Origin: Kribbella jejuensis
GTDB lineage: Bacteria > Actinomycetota > Actinomycetes > Propionibacteriales > Kribbellaceae
Length of the DNA stretch: 64,000 nucleotides
Direction: 5' to 3'
Assembly (NCBI RefSeq): GCF_006715085.1
Contig: NZ_VFMM01000001.1
Coordinates: forward strand, 1,612,001 to 1,676,000
Within the stretch, counting starts at the first letter, position 1. The number at the start of each line of letters is the position of its first letter. The translations under genes were made by a program, and so were the position numbers. Shown here one piece after another: positions 44,806 through 53,043 of this stretch. Below the pieces are notes generated by a model. It had not been told where the DNA came from. It did not search any database and was given only the letters and a program-made list of their open reading frames with translations.

Positions 44806-45399
44806 ATGAATCGCACCGTGGTCGGCAACATCTCGCTGTCGCTCGACGGCCGCGTCAACGGCCCCGGCGGGGACTACGACATGAGCTGGATCGCCCCGCA
44901 CGCCGTCACGCCCGCGTCGCTGGCGCACATGATCCGCGTGACATCGCCTGCGACCACCGCGCTGCTCGGCCGGAAGAACTACCAGGGCTTCGGCGGGTAC
45001 TGGCCGACGGTCGCCGACGACGAGACGGCGCCGGCGGAGAGCCGCGCGTTCTCACGCTGGCTCAACGAGGTCGAAAAGGTCGTCTTCTCGACCACCCTGT
45101 CCGAGGCCCCGTGGGAGAACAGCCGCATCGCCGCCACCGACCCAGTCGCCACGGTCAAGGAACTCCGCCAACAGGAGGGCGGCGACATCGTCGTACTAGC
45201 TAGCTCCACCGTAATCCGCACCCTCCTCGCCGCCGACGCCCTCGACCGCCTCTCCATCACCCTCTGCCCCGAACTGGTAGGCGTCGGCGTCCCCCTGTTC
45301 GACGAAACCACCAAGCCCTCCTCCTGGACCCTCACCAACTACACCCCCACCGAATCAGGCGCCCTCTGCCTCCAATACGACCGCCCCCACCCCGCCTAA
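44806..45399 (+). CDS. Dihydrofolate reductase-like (RibD C-terminal) protein
   Basis: 197 aa NADPH-dependent reductase-fold protein. It has VVGNISLSLDGRVNGPGGDY at the N terminus, the cofactor-loop pattern ALLGRKNYQGFGGYW, VVFSTTLS, and the strand IVVLASSTVIRTLLAADALD then LSITLCPELVGVGVPLF. This is the stand-alone RibD_C/DHFR-like family, widely found in actinobacteria beside regulators. GGAGAAC precedes the ATG. It is divergent from the LuxR gene. The reaction is unknown. Confidence 0.8.
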   Translation: MNRTVVGNISLSLDGRVNGPGGDYDMSWIAPHAVTPASLAHMIRVTSPATTALLGRKNYQGFGGYWPTVADDETAPAESRAFSRWLNEVEKVVFSTTLSEAPWENSRIAATDPVATVKELRQQEGGDIVVLASSTVIRTLLAADALDRLSITLCPELVGVGVPLFDETTKPSSWTLTNYTPTESGALCLQYDRPHPA

Positions 45400-45820
45400 C
45401 CCCACCACCGGCTTGCCCCACCCCCACCGCCCCGCCCCACGACCGCTCGCACACCACCTGACCCCACCACCGGCCCGTCACACCACCAACCGCCCCGCCG
45501 CACAACCCCCCACACCACCAGACCCCACCGCCAACCCCTCACACCCCCAACCGCCCCACCCCACAACCACCCCCACACCAGCCGACCCCCACCAGCTCGT
45601 CCCCCACCGACCGTCCCCCGCACAAACACTCGACACCACCACCGGGTCGCCTCACTCCCGACGCCCCTCTGCACGACCGCCCCACACACGACCCGACGAC
45701 ACCACCGGGTCATCACACCACTGACCGTCCCGCCGCACAACCGCCCACACACCACCTGACCCGGCACCGGGCCGTCACACCACCAACCGCCCGCCACACA
45801 ACCACTCGCGCACCACCGGA
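45399..45820. repeat. Degenerate ~61-bp C-rich minisatellite, about 7 copies
   Basis: Units start near 45399, 45461, 45522, 45585, 45631, 45695 and 45759. The best-kept unit elements are ACCCCACCACCGG, GTCACACCACCAACCG, CCGCCGCACAACC and CACACCACC. The plus strand is almost free of G for 400 bp, giving extreme strand asymmetry. Spacing is 61-63 bp for the first four units and less regular after. No unique spacers separate the units, so this is not a CRISPR. Confidence 0.6.
45416..45438 (-). other. Four-tract G-quadruplex motif
   Basis: The minus strand reads GGGG-C-GGGG-CGGT-GGGGG-T-GGGG: four runs of at least four G with loops of 1, 4 and 1 nt. This is a very stable G4 consensus, 17 nt downstream of the reductase stop codon, on the non-transcribed strand for that gene. 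Confidence 0.6.
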
Positions 45821-45825
45821 CACCC

Positions 45826-45885
45826 CTGGCGGGTTGTTTCAGCACTGACGTCCTGCAACAGGCCATCGCCGAAACAACCCACCAG
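45826..45885. terminator. Long inverted repeat, probable bidirectional terminator
   Basis: CTGGCGGGTTGTTTC and GAAACAACCCACCAG are 15-nt arms with one mismatch, separated by 30 nt that contain a smaller CCTG/CAGG stem. Placement between convergent genes suits termination from both sides. Confidence 0.5.
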
Positions 45886-45930
45886 CCGCCAGCTGATGAA
45901 CTCGCCCTCCCCGCCCGAGGGGGCCGGCGC

Positions 45931-46020
45931 GTCGGTGGGTGCGGGCGGGTCGGCGGGTGCGGGCGGGTCGGCGGGTGCGGGCGGGTCGGTGGGTGCGGGC
46001 GGGTCAGCGGGTGCAGGCAC
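45931..46020. repeat. 18-bp tandem repeat, 5 copies
   Basis: Unit GTCGGYGGGTGCGGGCGG repeated at 45931, 45949, 45967, 45985 and (diverged) 46003. On the minus strand it would encode A-P-A-D-P-P, similar in kind to the Pro/Ala/Asp linker inside mazG just upstream, so it may have spread from that gene. Confidence 0.7.
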
Positions 46021-46090
46021 GGGGCCTCGGGGGGCGGGCGCAGGTACGTCGGCGGGCGCGGCGCATCGGCGGGCGCGGCGCATCGGCGAG

Positions 46091-46144
46091 TGCGGATGCG
46101 TTCGCGGGTGCGGATGCGTTCGCGGGTGCGGATGCGTTCGCGGG
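46091..46144. repeat. 18-bp tandem repeat, 3 perfect copies
   Basis: TGCGGATGCGTTCGCGGG occurs three times head to tail, 49 bp past the mazG stop. A 17-bp element GCGGGCGCGGCGCATCG occurs twice just before it. Confidence 0.75.
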
Positions 46145-46192
46145 TGCGTCGCGTGAGGGCGCGTTCGCGGGTGTCGCGGGGTGCGGGTGCGG

Positions 46193-47473
46193 TCAGGTGT
46201 TTTCGGCGGCGCGGATCTGGTCGGTCAGCGCGGCTACAGCGGTCCGGAGCGCCTGCTCGGCGTCGACCCCGGCCGCCCGGGCCTCCCGGACGATGGCCAG
46301 CAGTTGCTGACCGATCCGCTCAGCATCCCGTCCCGCGTCGGACGGGGTGACCGCATCCGCGGGCGAGGGCGCGTCGGCGGGTGCGTTGACGGGCGCGGAT
46401 GCGTCGGCGGGCGCGGGTGTAGGCGCGTCGGTGGGGAGGATCTTGGTGGCGCGGCCTAGGACTTTGTCTGCCAGGGCTAGGGCGGGGAGGGCGAGGGGGA
46501 TGCCTTCGAGGACTGAGGAGCGTTGTTTTTCGGCGGCTTTGATGGTTTCCCAGTTGGCTTCGACGGCGGCGGCGTCCGCGGCGGCGACGGTGCCGAACAC
46601 GTGCGGGTGGCGGCGGATCAGCTTCTCTACGATGCCGCCGGCGACGTCGTCGATCGTGAAACCTTCGTCGCCGTCGTCCTCGGCGACGCGGGAGTGGAAG
46701 GCGACCTGGAGGAGCAGGTCGCCGAGCTCCTCGCGGAGGTGGTCGCGGTCGCCGGTGTCGATTGCCTCGAGCGTCTCGTACGTTTCCTCGAGCAGGTACT
46801 TCGCCAGGCTCTCGTGCGTCTGCTCCTGGTCCCACGGGCAGTTCCGCCGTAGCCGGTCCATCACCCGGACCAGGTCGATCAGCCTGGATCCCGGTACGTC
46901 GTACGAGCCATGCAGGATCTCCACGTCGTACGCCGGCCGCGGCTCACGCGCCAGCTGGTCCGCCACCACACGCAGCAACCCGGGCTCTCCGTCGTCGCCG
47001 GCCAGCCAAGCGACCGCTCGCCCGGCCGAGGCCGCAGCCGAAAGCCAGCCCCAGTGCTCGGCGACCCCGCCGTCAACCTGCGTGACAGCAAGCCCTGACC
47101 CGACCACCGCCTGCACATCCGCCCGCAGCACCCGCTCCGCCCCAGCGGGCGGGGGAAGGGACGAGGCGGGGGTCGATGGGTCGCCGGCGGGCGTGGACGA
47201 GGAGCCGGCCGCACCACCGGCGAGGTCGAGCGTGGACGACGAGCCAGCCGCACCACCGGCAGGGTCGGGCGTGGACGAGGCCCCGGCCGCACCACGGGCG
47301 GGGTCGGGCGTGGACGAGGAGCCGGCCGTACCGCCGGCTGGGGTACCTGCTGCGCCGATGGCGAAGGCCGCTTCGAGGGCTTGCCAGGCGGCGCGGGTGA
47401 GTAGGCCGGGCGCCACCCGGGGGCTGGTCAGCAGGATCGTGACCCGGCCGGCCTCAGCTGCGTCCTCGGTCAC
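46193..47473 (-). CDS. mazG: MazG nucleoside triphosphate pyrophosphohydrolase with low-complexity inserts
   Basis: 426 aa. The core MazG domain (about 205-340) has LRRNCPWDQEQTHESLAKYL, LEETYETLEAI, HLREELGDLLLQVAFHSRVA and IRRHPHVFG: the E-E-x-x-E metal site that hydrolyses NTPs and clears damaged nucleotides. Two expansions are unusual. Four copies of a GSSSTPDPAGGAA-like 13-mer lie at about 48-95, and a Pro/Ala/Asp linker (PTPAPADASAPVNAPADAP) lies near 345-380, before the final helices. The N-terminal part is a truncated SAM-methylase-like segment. Start GTG at 47473, 10 bp after the lipoprotein gene. Confidence 0.85.
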   Translation of the reverse strand: MTEDAAEAGRVTILLTSPRVAPGLLTRAAWQALEAAFAIGAAGTPAGGTAGSSSTPDPARGAAGASSTPDPAGGAAGSSSTLDLAGGAAGSSSTPAGDPSTPASSLPPPAGAERVLRADVQAVVGSGLAVTQVDGGVAEHWGWLSAAASAGRAVAWLAGDDGEPGLLRVVADQLAREPRPAYDVEILHGSYDVPGSRLIDLVRVMDRLRRNCPWDQEQTHESLAKYLLEETYETLEAIDTGDRDHLREELGDLLLQVAFHSRVAEDDGDEGFTIDDVAGGIVEKLIRRHPHVFGTVAAADAAAVEANWETIKAAEKQRSSVLEGIPLALPALALADKVLGRATKILPTDAPTPAPADASAPVNAPADAPSPADAVTPSDAGRDAERIGQQLLAIVREARAAGVDAEQALRTAVAALTDQIRAAENT

Positions 47474-47483
47474 CGGAAGGTGC

Positions 47484-48119
47484 TCAGCCCTGGCCCTGGC
47501 CTTGGCCTTGGGCTTGTTGGGCGGCGTCTTGGGCGGCCTTGCGCTTGGCGGCGGTCTGCTCGGACTCCTTGGACAGCGAGCCGGAGATCGTGCTGTCGAG
47601 GGTGCCGTCGCTCCACTTGCCGAACCGCGGGGCGATCTCGACGTCGATGTTCTTGGCCGCGTCCCGGACCGCGAGGACGCCCTGCTGCAGCTTGGACTGG
47701 TCCTGCAGGTCCTTCACGGTGCCACCGACGAGCTTGACGGTGATCATCGACGCCGTACCGACCGCGTTCAGGAAGTCGCGCGTCTTGGGGTCGCTCTGGA
47801 ACTTCGAGAACATCGCCTGGTCGTCACCGACCGCGTTCAGTGCCGCGGCGCTGGTCTCGGCCGGGCTGACCGTGATCGACTTCTGCTGACCGACCTCGGC
47901 GACCAGCGCGTTGCTGACCAGCGTGTTCAGCGCGGCGGTCGAGTTGAAGTTCTGGCCCAGCGCCGTGGTGACCGCCCGCGAGGTGCTGTCGACGTCGCTG
48001 ACGCTGATCTCGGTCTTGCCGACGACGGCCGCCGCGCCCGGATGCGTGCCCGCCGCGCAACCGCCGGTCAGCAGCACGATCGCCGCCACCGCACCGAGTG
48101 CCCGAAGCCGTGTGCTCAC
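47484..48119 (-). CDS. SurA N-terminal-like lipoprotein
   Basis: 211 aa exported lipoprotein. GTG at 48119 with GAGGAGA 6 nt upstream, then a signal peptide with lipobox LTGGC (cysteine at about residue 20). The mature part resembles the SurA/PrsA N-terminal chaperone domain: VVGKTEISVSDVDSTSRAV, FNSTAALNTLVSNALVAEVG, and a segment expected before a PPIase domain. No PPIase domain follows. The C terminus is a charged helix ending in Q-G repeats. It sits between mfd and mazG, as in related actinobacteria, and likely helps fold secreted proteins. Confidence 0.75.
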   Translation of the reverse strand: MSTRLRALGAVAAIVLLTGGCAAGTHPGAAAVVGKTEISVSDVDSTSRAVTTALGQNFNSTAALNTLVSNALVAEVGQQKSITVSPAETSAAALNAVGDDQAMFSKFQSDPKTRDFLNAVGTASMITVKLVGGTVKDLQDQSKLQQGVLAVRDAAKNIDVEIAPRFGKWSDGTLDSTISGSLSKESEQTAAKRKAAQDAAQQAQGQGQGQG

Positions 48120-48147
48120 CGAAATCTCCTCGTATCTCACTAAAGGT

Positions 48148-51100
48148 CTACGCCGGCACCACAATAGGTTCGGCGATCACGTCGTCGATCAAGCGGGTGC
48201 ACCACTGCAGCAGCTCCTGGTCACGGAGCGGCTGACCGCCGATCTGCCGGGTGGCAGGTCTCGGCACCAGAATGGTATGCAACTGCAGCTTCACCAGACT
48301 CTTCGGGTACAGCCTGTTCAGCCGCAGCACCTTGGAGTCGGGCAACTCGACCGGCCCGAACCGGATCAGGTTGCCCTGCAGCGTGACGTCGTGCAGCCCC
48401 GCCCGCCGGGCGTGGTTGCGGAACTTCGCCACCTCGATCAGGTTCAGCACCGGCTGCGGGATGTCGCCGTACCGGTCGTGCAGCTCCTCGACCAGCTCGG
48501 CGATGCCGTCCTCGTCGCGAACCGCTGCGAGCCGCTGGTACATCTCCAGCCGGAGCCGCTGCGACGGGATGTAGTCGTGCGGCAGGTGCGCGTCGATCGG
48601 CAGCTCGATCTTGACCTCGGGCTCTTCGGCCTGGGTGTCGCCGCGGTACTCCGCGACCGCCTCGCCGACGAGCCGTACGTACAGGTCGAAGCCGACGTCC
48701 GCGATGTGCCCGGACTGCTCGCCGCCGAGCAGGTTGCCGGCGCCGCGGATCTCCAGGTCCTTCATCGCGACCGCCATCCCGCCACCGAGGTCGGCGTGCT
48801 GGGCGATCGTGGCGAGCCGGTCGTGCGCGGTCTCGGTGAGCGGCTTCTCAGGCGGGAAGAAGAAGTACGCGTACGCGCGTTCCCGGCCGCGGCCGACGCG
48901 CCCGCGCAGCTGGTGCAGCTGGGACAGGCCGAGCAGGTCGGAACGCTCGACGATCATCGTGTTCGCGTTCGAGATGTCGATCCCGGACTCGACGATCGTC
49001 GTACACACGATCACGTCCGAGCGCTTCTCCCAGAAGTCCTGGATGACCTGCTCGAGCGTGTGCTCGTTCATCTGCCCGTGTGCCACGCTGACGCGTGCTT
49101 CCGGTACCAGCTGGCGGATCCGGGCAGCTGCCTTCTCGATCGTGTTGACCCGGTTGTGGACGACGAAGACCTGACCCTCGCGGAGCAGTTCGCGCCGGAT
49201 CGCGGCGGTCACCTGGTGTTCGTCGTACGCGCCGACGAACGTCAGCACCGGGTGCCGTTCCTCCGGCGGGGTGGCGATCGTGGACATCTCGCGGATGCCG
49301 GTGATCGACATCTCCAGCGTCCGCGGGATCGGGGTCGCGGACATCGTCAGTACGTCGACCGCGGTCCGCAGCCGCTTCAGCTGCTCCTTGTGCTCGACGC
49401 CGAACCGCTGCTCCTCGTCGACGATCACCAGGCCGAGGTCCTTGAACTGCACCTCCCCGGACAGCAACCGATGCGTACCGATCACGACGTCCACGGACCC
49501 GTCGGCCAGACCGTCGAGCGCGTCCTTGGCCTCCCGGTCGGTCTGGAACCGTGACAGCGCCGCCACGTTCACCGGGAACGCCGCGTACCGCTCGGTGAAG
49601 GTCGCGTAGTGCTGCTGCACGAGCAGTGTCGTCGGCACCAGTACGGCGACCTGCTTGCCGTCCTGCACCGCCTTGAACGCGGCCCGGACAGCGATCTCGG
49701 TCTTGCCGTATCCCACGTCTCCGCAGACGATCCGGTCCATCGGCATGACGCGTTCCATGTCGTGCTTCACGTCGTCGATGGTGGCGAGCTGGTCCGGCGT
49801 CTCCACGAACGGGAACGCGTCCTCGAGCTCGCGCTGCCACGGGGTGTCCTTCGCGAACGCATGCCCCTTGGTCGCCTGGCGCGCGGCGTACAGCTTGATC
49901 AGCTCGCCGGCGATCTGCCGGACGGCCTTGCGGGCGCGGCCCTTGCGCTTGGCCCAGTCGCCGCCGCCCATCTTGTCCAGCGTCGGCTGCTCGCCGCCGA
50001 CGTACCTCGTGACCTGGTCGAGCTGGTCGGTCGGTACGTACAACCGGTCGCCGGGCTGGCCGCGCTTGCCCGGCGCGAACTCGATCACGACGTACTCGCG
50101 GGTCGCCTTCTGCGAACCGGTGCCGACGGTCCGCTGCATCATCTCGACGTACCGGCCGACACCGTGCTGTTCGTGCACGACGAAGTCGCCGGGCTGGAGC
50201 TCGAGCGGGTCGATCGTCTTCTTCCGCCGCGACGGCATCCGTTGCGCCGAACGGCGTTCGGCCGCCGACCGCTGGCCGGCCAGGTCGTTCTCGGTGAGTA
50301 CGGCGAACTTGATGCCGTCGGCAATGAACCCGTGGTCGAGCTGACCCTGCGAGATCAGTACGACGCCCGGCTCCGGGATCTCCTCGATGCCCTCGACCGC
50401 CCGCGCGGGCAGCTCGGCCTCGGAGAACACCTCGGCCAGCCGCTGCGCCGGACCGTGTCCTTCGGTCACGCAGACGACCCGCCAGCCGTCGCGCAGCCAA
50501 CCGCGGATGTCCTCGGCCGCCCGCGCGGTCTCACCGCGGTACGGGTCGACCTCGTGGACGGCAAGGATCCTGCTGGTGACCGCGCCGGCCTCGGTGTCGA
50601 TGTCGAACGCGATCCGCTCGCCCATCGAGTCCCGCAGCTCGGGACCGTCAACCGGAGCGGCCGCGAACGGCGACAGGCTCCACCACGCGAGGCCCCTGCT
50701 CAGCGCCTGCGAACGGACGTCGCCCAGCGACATGTACGCCGCCGCGCCCAGGTCGATCGGGGCCTCGCCACCACCCGCGGCGGCGGCCCACGACGCCTCC
50801 AGGAACTCCTGGCTGGTCGCGACCAGGTCGTGCGCCCGCGCCCGGACCCGCTCGGGGTCGCTGACGACGACGTGCGTACCGGCCGGCATCAGGTCGACGA
50901 GCAGCTCCATCTTGTCGACCAGCACCGGCGCCAGCGATTCCATGCCCTCGACGGCGTGGCCCTCGGCAAGCTTCTCGAACAGCTCGGCCAGCTCGGGGTG
51001 CTCCTTGGCGAGTACGCCGGCCCGCGCGCGGACCTCGTCGGTGAGCAGCAACTCCCGGCACGGCGGCGCCCACAGGCCGTGTTCGGCGATCTCGAGCGAG

Positions 51101-51777
51101 CGCTGGTCGGCGACCGCGAAGTACCGGATCTCCTCGACGTCGTCGCCGAAGAAGTCCACCCGCAGCGGGTGTTCCTCGGTCGGTGGGAAGACGTCGATGA
51201 TGCCGCCGCGGACCGCGAACTCACCGCGCCGCTCGACCAGGTCGACCCGGTGGTACGCCGCGCCGGCGAGGCGCTCGACGACGTCGTCGAGCTCGACCGT
51301 GTCGCCGACGTGCAGCTGGACCGGCCTCAGGTCCGCGAGGCCCGCGACCTGTGGCTGCAGGACGGACCGCACCGGCGCGACCAGGATCCTGATCGGCCCG
51401 GTCGTCTCGTCGGACGGGTCGGGGTGCACGAGACGACGCAGTACGGCGAGTCGTCGGCCGACGGTGTCCGAGCGAGGGCTCAGGCGCTCGTGCGGAAGGG
51501 TTTCCCAGGCTGGGTAGTACGCGACTGTGCCCGGCTCCTCGACGAGGCACTGCAGGGCCTCGGTGAGCTCCTCGGCTTCGCGGAATGTGGCGGTGACAGC
51601 CAGAACCGGGCGGTCGGCGCCCTTCGCGGCCGCGGCGATCGCGGCCAGCAGGACCGGGCGCACCGGGCCGGGCGCGCTCAGGTCGAGGGTCGTGGCGCCG
51701 TCGGAGCGGGCGTCACGGACGGCCTCGGACACCACCGGATCGGTGATCAGGGTGTCGACCAGACCGCTGAGCTTCAC
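48148..51777 (-). CDS. mfd: Transcription-repair coupling factor Mfd
   Basis: 1209 aa ATPase that removes stalled RNA polymerase and recruits UvrA. In order: a UvrB-like N-terminal half; the RNA-polymerase interaction (CarD-like) module with LQPGDFVVHEQHGVGRYVEM near 495; and helicase domains with CGDVGYGKTEIAVRAAF (motif I), VDEEQRFGVEHKE (motif II), MSATPIPRTLEMS (III) and QLRGRVGRGRERAYAYFFF (VI). The C-terminal TRCF domain follows (LGGEQSGHIADVGFDLY). The GTG at 51777 overlaps the pth stop (GTGA). An alternative upstream ATG would lie inside pth. Confidence 0.95.
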   Translation of the reverse strand: MKLSGLVDTLITDPVVSEAVRDARSDGATTLDLSAPGPVRPVLLAAIAAAAKGADRPVLAVTATFREAEELTEALQCLVEEPGTVAYYPAWETLPHERLSPRSDTVGRRLAVLRRLVHPDPSDETTGPIRILVAPVRSVLQPQVAGLADLRPVQLHVGDTVELDDVVERLAGAAYHRVDLVERRGEFAVRGGIIDVFPPTEEHPLRVDFFGDDVEEIRYFAVADQRSLEIAEHGLWAPPCRELLLTDEVRARAGVLAKEHPELAELFEKLAEGHAVEGMESLAPVLVDKMELLVDLMPAGTHVVVSDPERVRARAHDLVATSQEFLEASWAAAAGGGEAPIDLGAAAYMSLGDVRSQALSRGLAWWSLSPFAAAPVDGPELRDSMGERIAFDIDTEAGAVTSRILAVHEVDPYRGETARAAEDIRGWLRDGWRVVCVTEGHGPAQRLAEVFSEAELPARAVEGIEEIPEPGVVLISQGQLDHGFIADGIKFAVLTENDLAGQRSAAERRSAQRMPSRRKKTIDPLELQPGDFVVHEQHGVGRYVEMMQRTVGTGSQKATREYVVIEFAPGKRGQPGDRLYVPTDQLDQVTRYVGGEQPTLDKMGGGDWAKRKGRARKAVRQIAGELIKLYAARQATKGHAFAKDTPWQRELEDAFPFVETPDQLATIDDVKHDMERVMPMDRIVCGDVGYGKTEIAVRAAFKAVQDGKQVAVLVPTTLLVQQHYATFTERYAAFPVNVAALSRFQTDREAKDALDGLADGSVDVVIGTHRLLSGEVQFKDLGLVIVDEEQRFGVEHKEQLKRLRTAVDVLTMSATPIPRTLEMSITGIREMSTIATPPEERHPVLTFVGAYDEHQVTAAIRRELLREGQVFVVHNRVNTIEKAAARIRQLVPEARVSVAHGQMNEHTLEQVIQDFWEKRSDVIVCTTIVESGIDISNANTMIVERSDLLGLSQLHQLRGRVGRGRERAYAYFFFPPEKPLTETAHDRLATIAQHADLGGGMAVAMKDLEIRGAGNLLGGEQSGHIADVGFDLYVRLVGEAVAEYRGDTQAEEPEVKIELPIDAHLPHDYIPSQRLRLEMYQRLAAVRDEDGIAELVEELHDRYGDIPQPVLNLIEVAKFRNHARRAGLHDVTLQGNLIRFGPVELPDSKVLRLNRLYPKSLVKLQLHTILVPRPATRQIGGQPLRDQELLQWCTRLIDDVIAEPIVVPA

Positions 51778-52349
51778 GAGTTGTACTTCCCTTGGGTTGC
51801 TTCGAGGCCGTCGGTGAGCAGGCATTCGACGGCGTCCGCGGTCCGGTCCACGGCGAACGGGAGGTCCTTGCGTTCAGCCGCGGAGAACTCGTTGAGGACG
51901 AAGTCGGCGGGCGCCTGCCGGCCCGGCGGACGACCCACACCGAACCGGACTCGATAGTACTCACCGGTGCCAAGCGATTTCCGCACCGATTTCAGTCCGT
52001 TGTGGCCGTTGTCGCCGCCACCGAACTTGCACCGCAGGACGCCGAAGTCGATGTCCAGTTCGTCGTGTACGACGACCAGGTTGGCCGGGTCGAGCTTGAA
52101 GAACTTCAGCAGCCCCGACACCGGCCCGCCCGACTCGTTCATGTACGCACGGGGCTTGGCCAGTACCGTCCGCAGGCCGCTGATCCGGGTCTCGATCACC
52201 TCGGCCTTGACCTGCTTGCTCTGCTTCCACTTCGCACCGGTGCGGGCAGCCAGCTCGTCGGCGACCAGGTGCCCGATGTTGTGCCGGGTGCGGGCATACG
52301 AAGGGCCGGGATTCCCCAGTCCGACGACCAACCACACGTCGTCCGCCAC
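51774..52349 (-). CDS. pth: Peptidyl-tRNA hydrolase
   Basis: 191 aa enzyme freeing tRNA from stalled peptidyl-tRNA. Motifs: VVGLGNPGPSYARTRHNIGH (Asn and catalytic His, about 8-27), KPRAYMNESGG, VVVHDELDIDFG (Asp) and GGGDNGHNGLKSV, then YYRVRFGVGRP. The GTG at 52349 follows GGAGGG at about 9 nt. Coupled to mfd by a 4-bp overlap and 49 bp after rplY, it is part of the rplY-pth-mfd-lipoprotein-mazG run. Confidence 0.93.
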   Translation of the reverse strand: MADDVWLVVGLGNPGPSYARTRHNIGHLVADELAARTGAKWKQSKQVKAEVIETRISGLRTVLAKPRAYMNESGGPVSGLLKFFKLDPANLVVVHDELDIDFGVLRCKFGGGDNGHNGLKSVRKSLGTGEYYRVRFGVGRPPGRQAPADFVLNEFSAAERKDLPFAVDRTADAVECLLTDGLEATQGKYNS

Positions 52350-52398
52350 GGATCCCGGCCCTCCAGAAAGTTCGGCTGTGCTGCTACCGAGCTGCAGA

Positions 52399-53043
52399 CT
52401 ACTCGGCGGTGGCGGCCACCGGCTCGTCGGCAACGGTCGGCTCGTCCCGCTCGATGCCGGCCTCGGCCTCGGCCTCGGCGAGCTCCGCGTCGACCTGCTC
52501 GGCGGTCGGCTGGGCGGTGACGTTCACGATCAGGGTGTCCGGCTCGATCGCCAGCGTGGTGCCGGTCGGGAGCTTCAGGTCGGAGGCGTGGATCTGAGCG
52601 CCGATCTCCAGGCCCTCGATCGACACGGTGACACCGTCGGGGATGTGCGTCGCCTCGGCCTCGACCAGGATGCTCGGCGCCTCGAGCACGACCAGCGCGT
52701 CGCTGACGGCCTCGCCCTCGAGGTGCACCGCGATGTCGACGTGGACCTTCTCGCCGCGGCGGACGATGACCAGGTCGACATGCTCGATGAAGCCCTTCAG
52801 CGGGTCCCGCTGGACCTGCTTCGGCAGCGCGAGGTGCGACTCGCCGCCCTCGACCTCGATCATCAGCAGGGCGTTCGCGGTCTTCAGCGCCAGCATGGTG
52901 TCGTGACCGGGCAGCGTGATGTGCACGGGGTCCGTGCCGTGGCCGTACAGCACGGCGGGGACCTTGTTCTCCCGGCGGATACGGCGGGCAGCACCCTTGC
53001 CGAACTCCGTACGCGATTCGGCTTGGATCTTGACCTCGGCCAC
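52399..53043 (-). CDS. rplY: Ribosomal protein L25/general stress protein Ctc
   Basis: 214 aa long form of L25: an N-terminal 5S-rRNA-binding domain (AEVKIQAESRTEFGKGAARR, PAVLYGHGTDPVHITLPGHD) and a C-terminal TL5-like beta domain (VHVDIAVHLEGEA, IPDGVTVSIEGLEIG, LPTGTTLAIEPDTLIVNV). A Glu/Ala-rich acidic tail of about 40 residues ends the protein. GTG at 53043 with GAGGAG about 7 nt upstream. First gene of the rplY-pth-mfd block. In many relatives prs lies directly upstream; here two unrelated genes intervene. Confidence 0.92.
   Translation of the reverse strand: MAEVKIQAESRTEFGKGAARRIRRENKVPAVLYGHGTDPVHITLPGHDTMLALKTANALLMIEVEGGESHLALPKQVQRDPLKGFIEHVDLVIVRRGEKVHVDIAVHLEGEAVSDALVVLEAPSILVEAEATHIPDGVTVSIEGLEIGAQIHASDLKLPTGTTLAIEPDTLIVNVTAQPTAEQVDAELAEAEAEAGIERDEPTVADEPVAATAE

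Larger units (their letters stand above)
45400..46192. other. Noncoding repetitive region between convergent genes
   Basis: 793 bp between the 3' ends of the reductase (+) and mazG (-) genes. It contains a C-rich minisatellite (45399-45820), a G-quadruplex motif (45416-45438), a long inverted repeat (45826-45885) and two 18-bp tandem arrays (45931-46020, 46091-46144). Open frames here are produced by the repeats. The ~61-bp unit is not a multiple of three, so no frame reads consistently through it. Confidence 0.65.

Noticed and set aside
45399-45820. Possible CRISPR array
   Set aside because: Units are contiguous and degenerate, without conserved direct repeats separated by unique spacers, and no cas genes are near.
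45396-45866. Minus-strand 156-codon frame rich in Gly, Trp and Val with repeats
   Set aside because: It follows the ~61-bp DNA repeat, which shifts phase each unit. There is no RBS, and composition is dictated by G-rich sequence.
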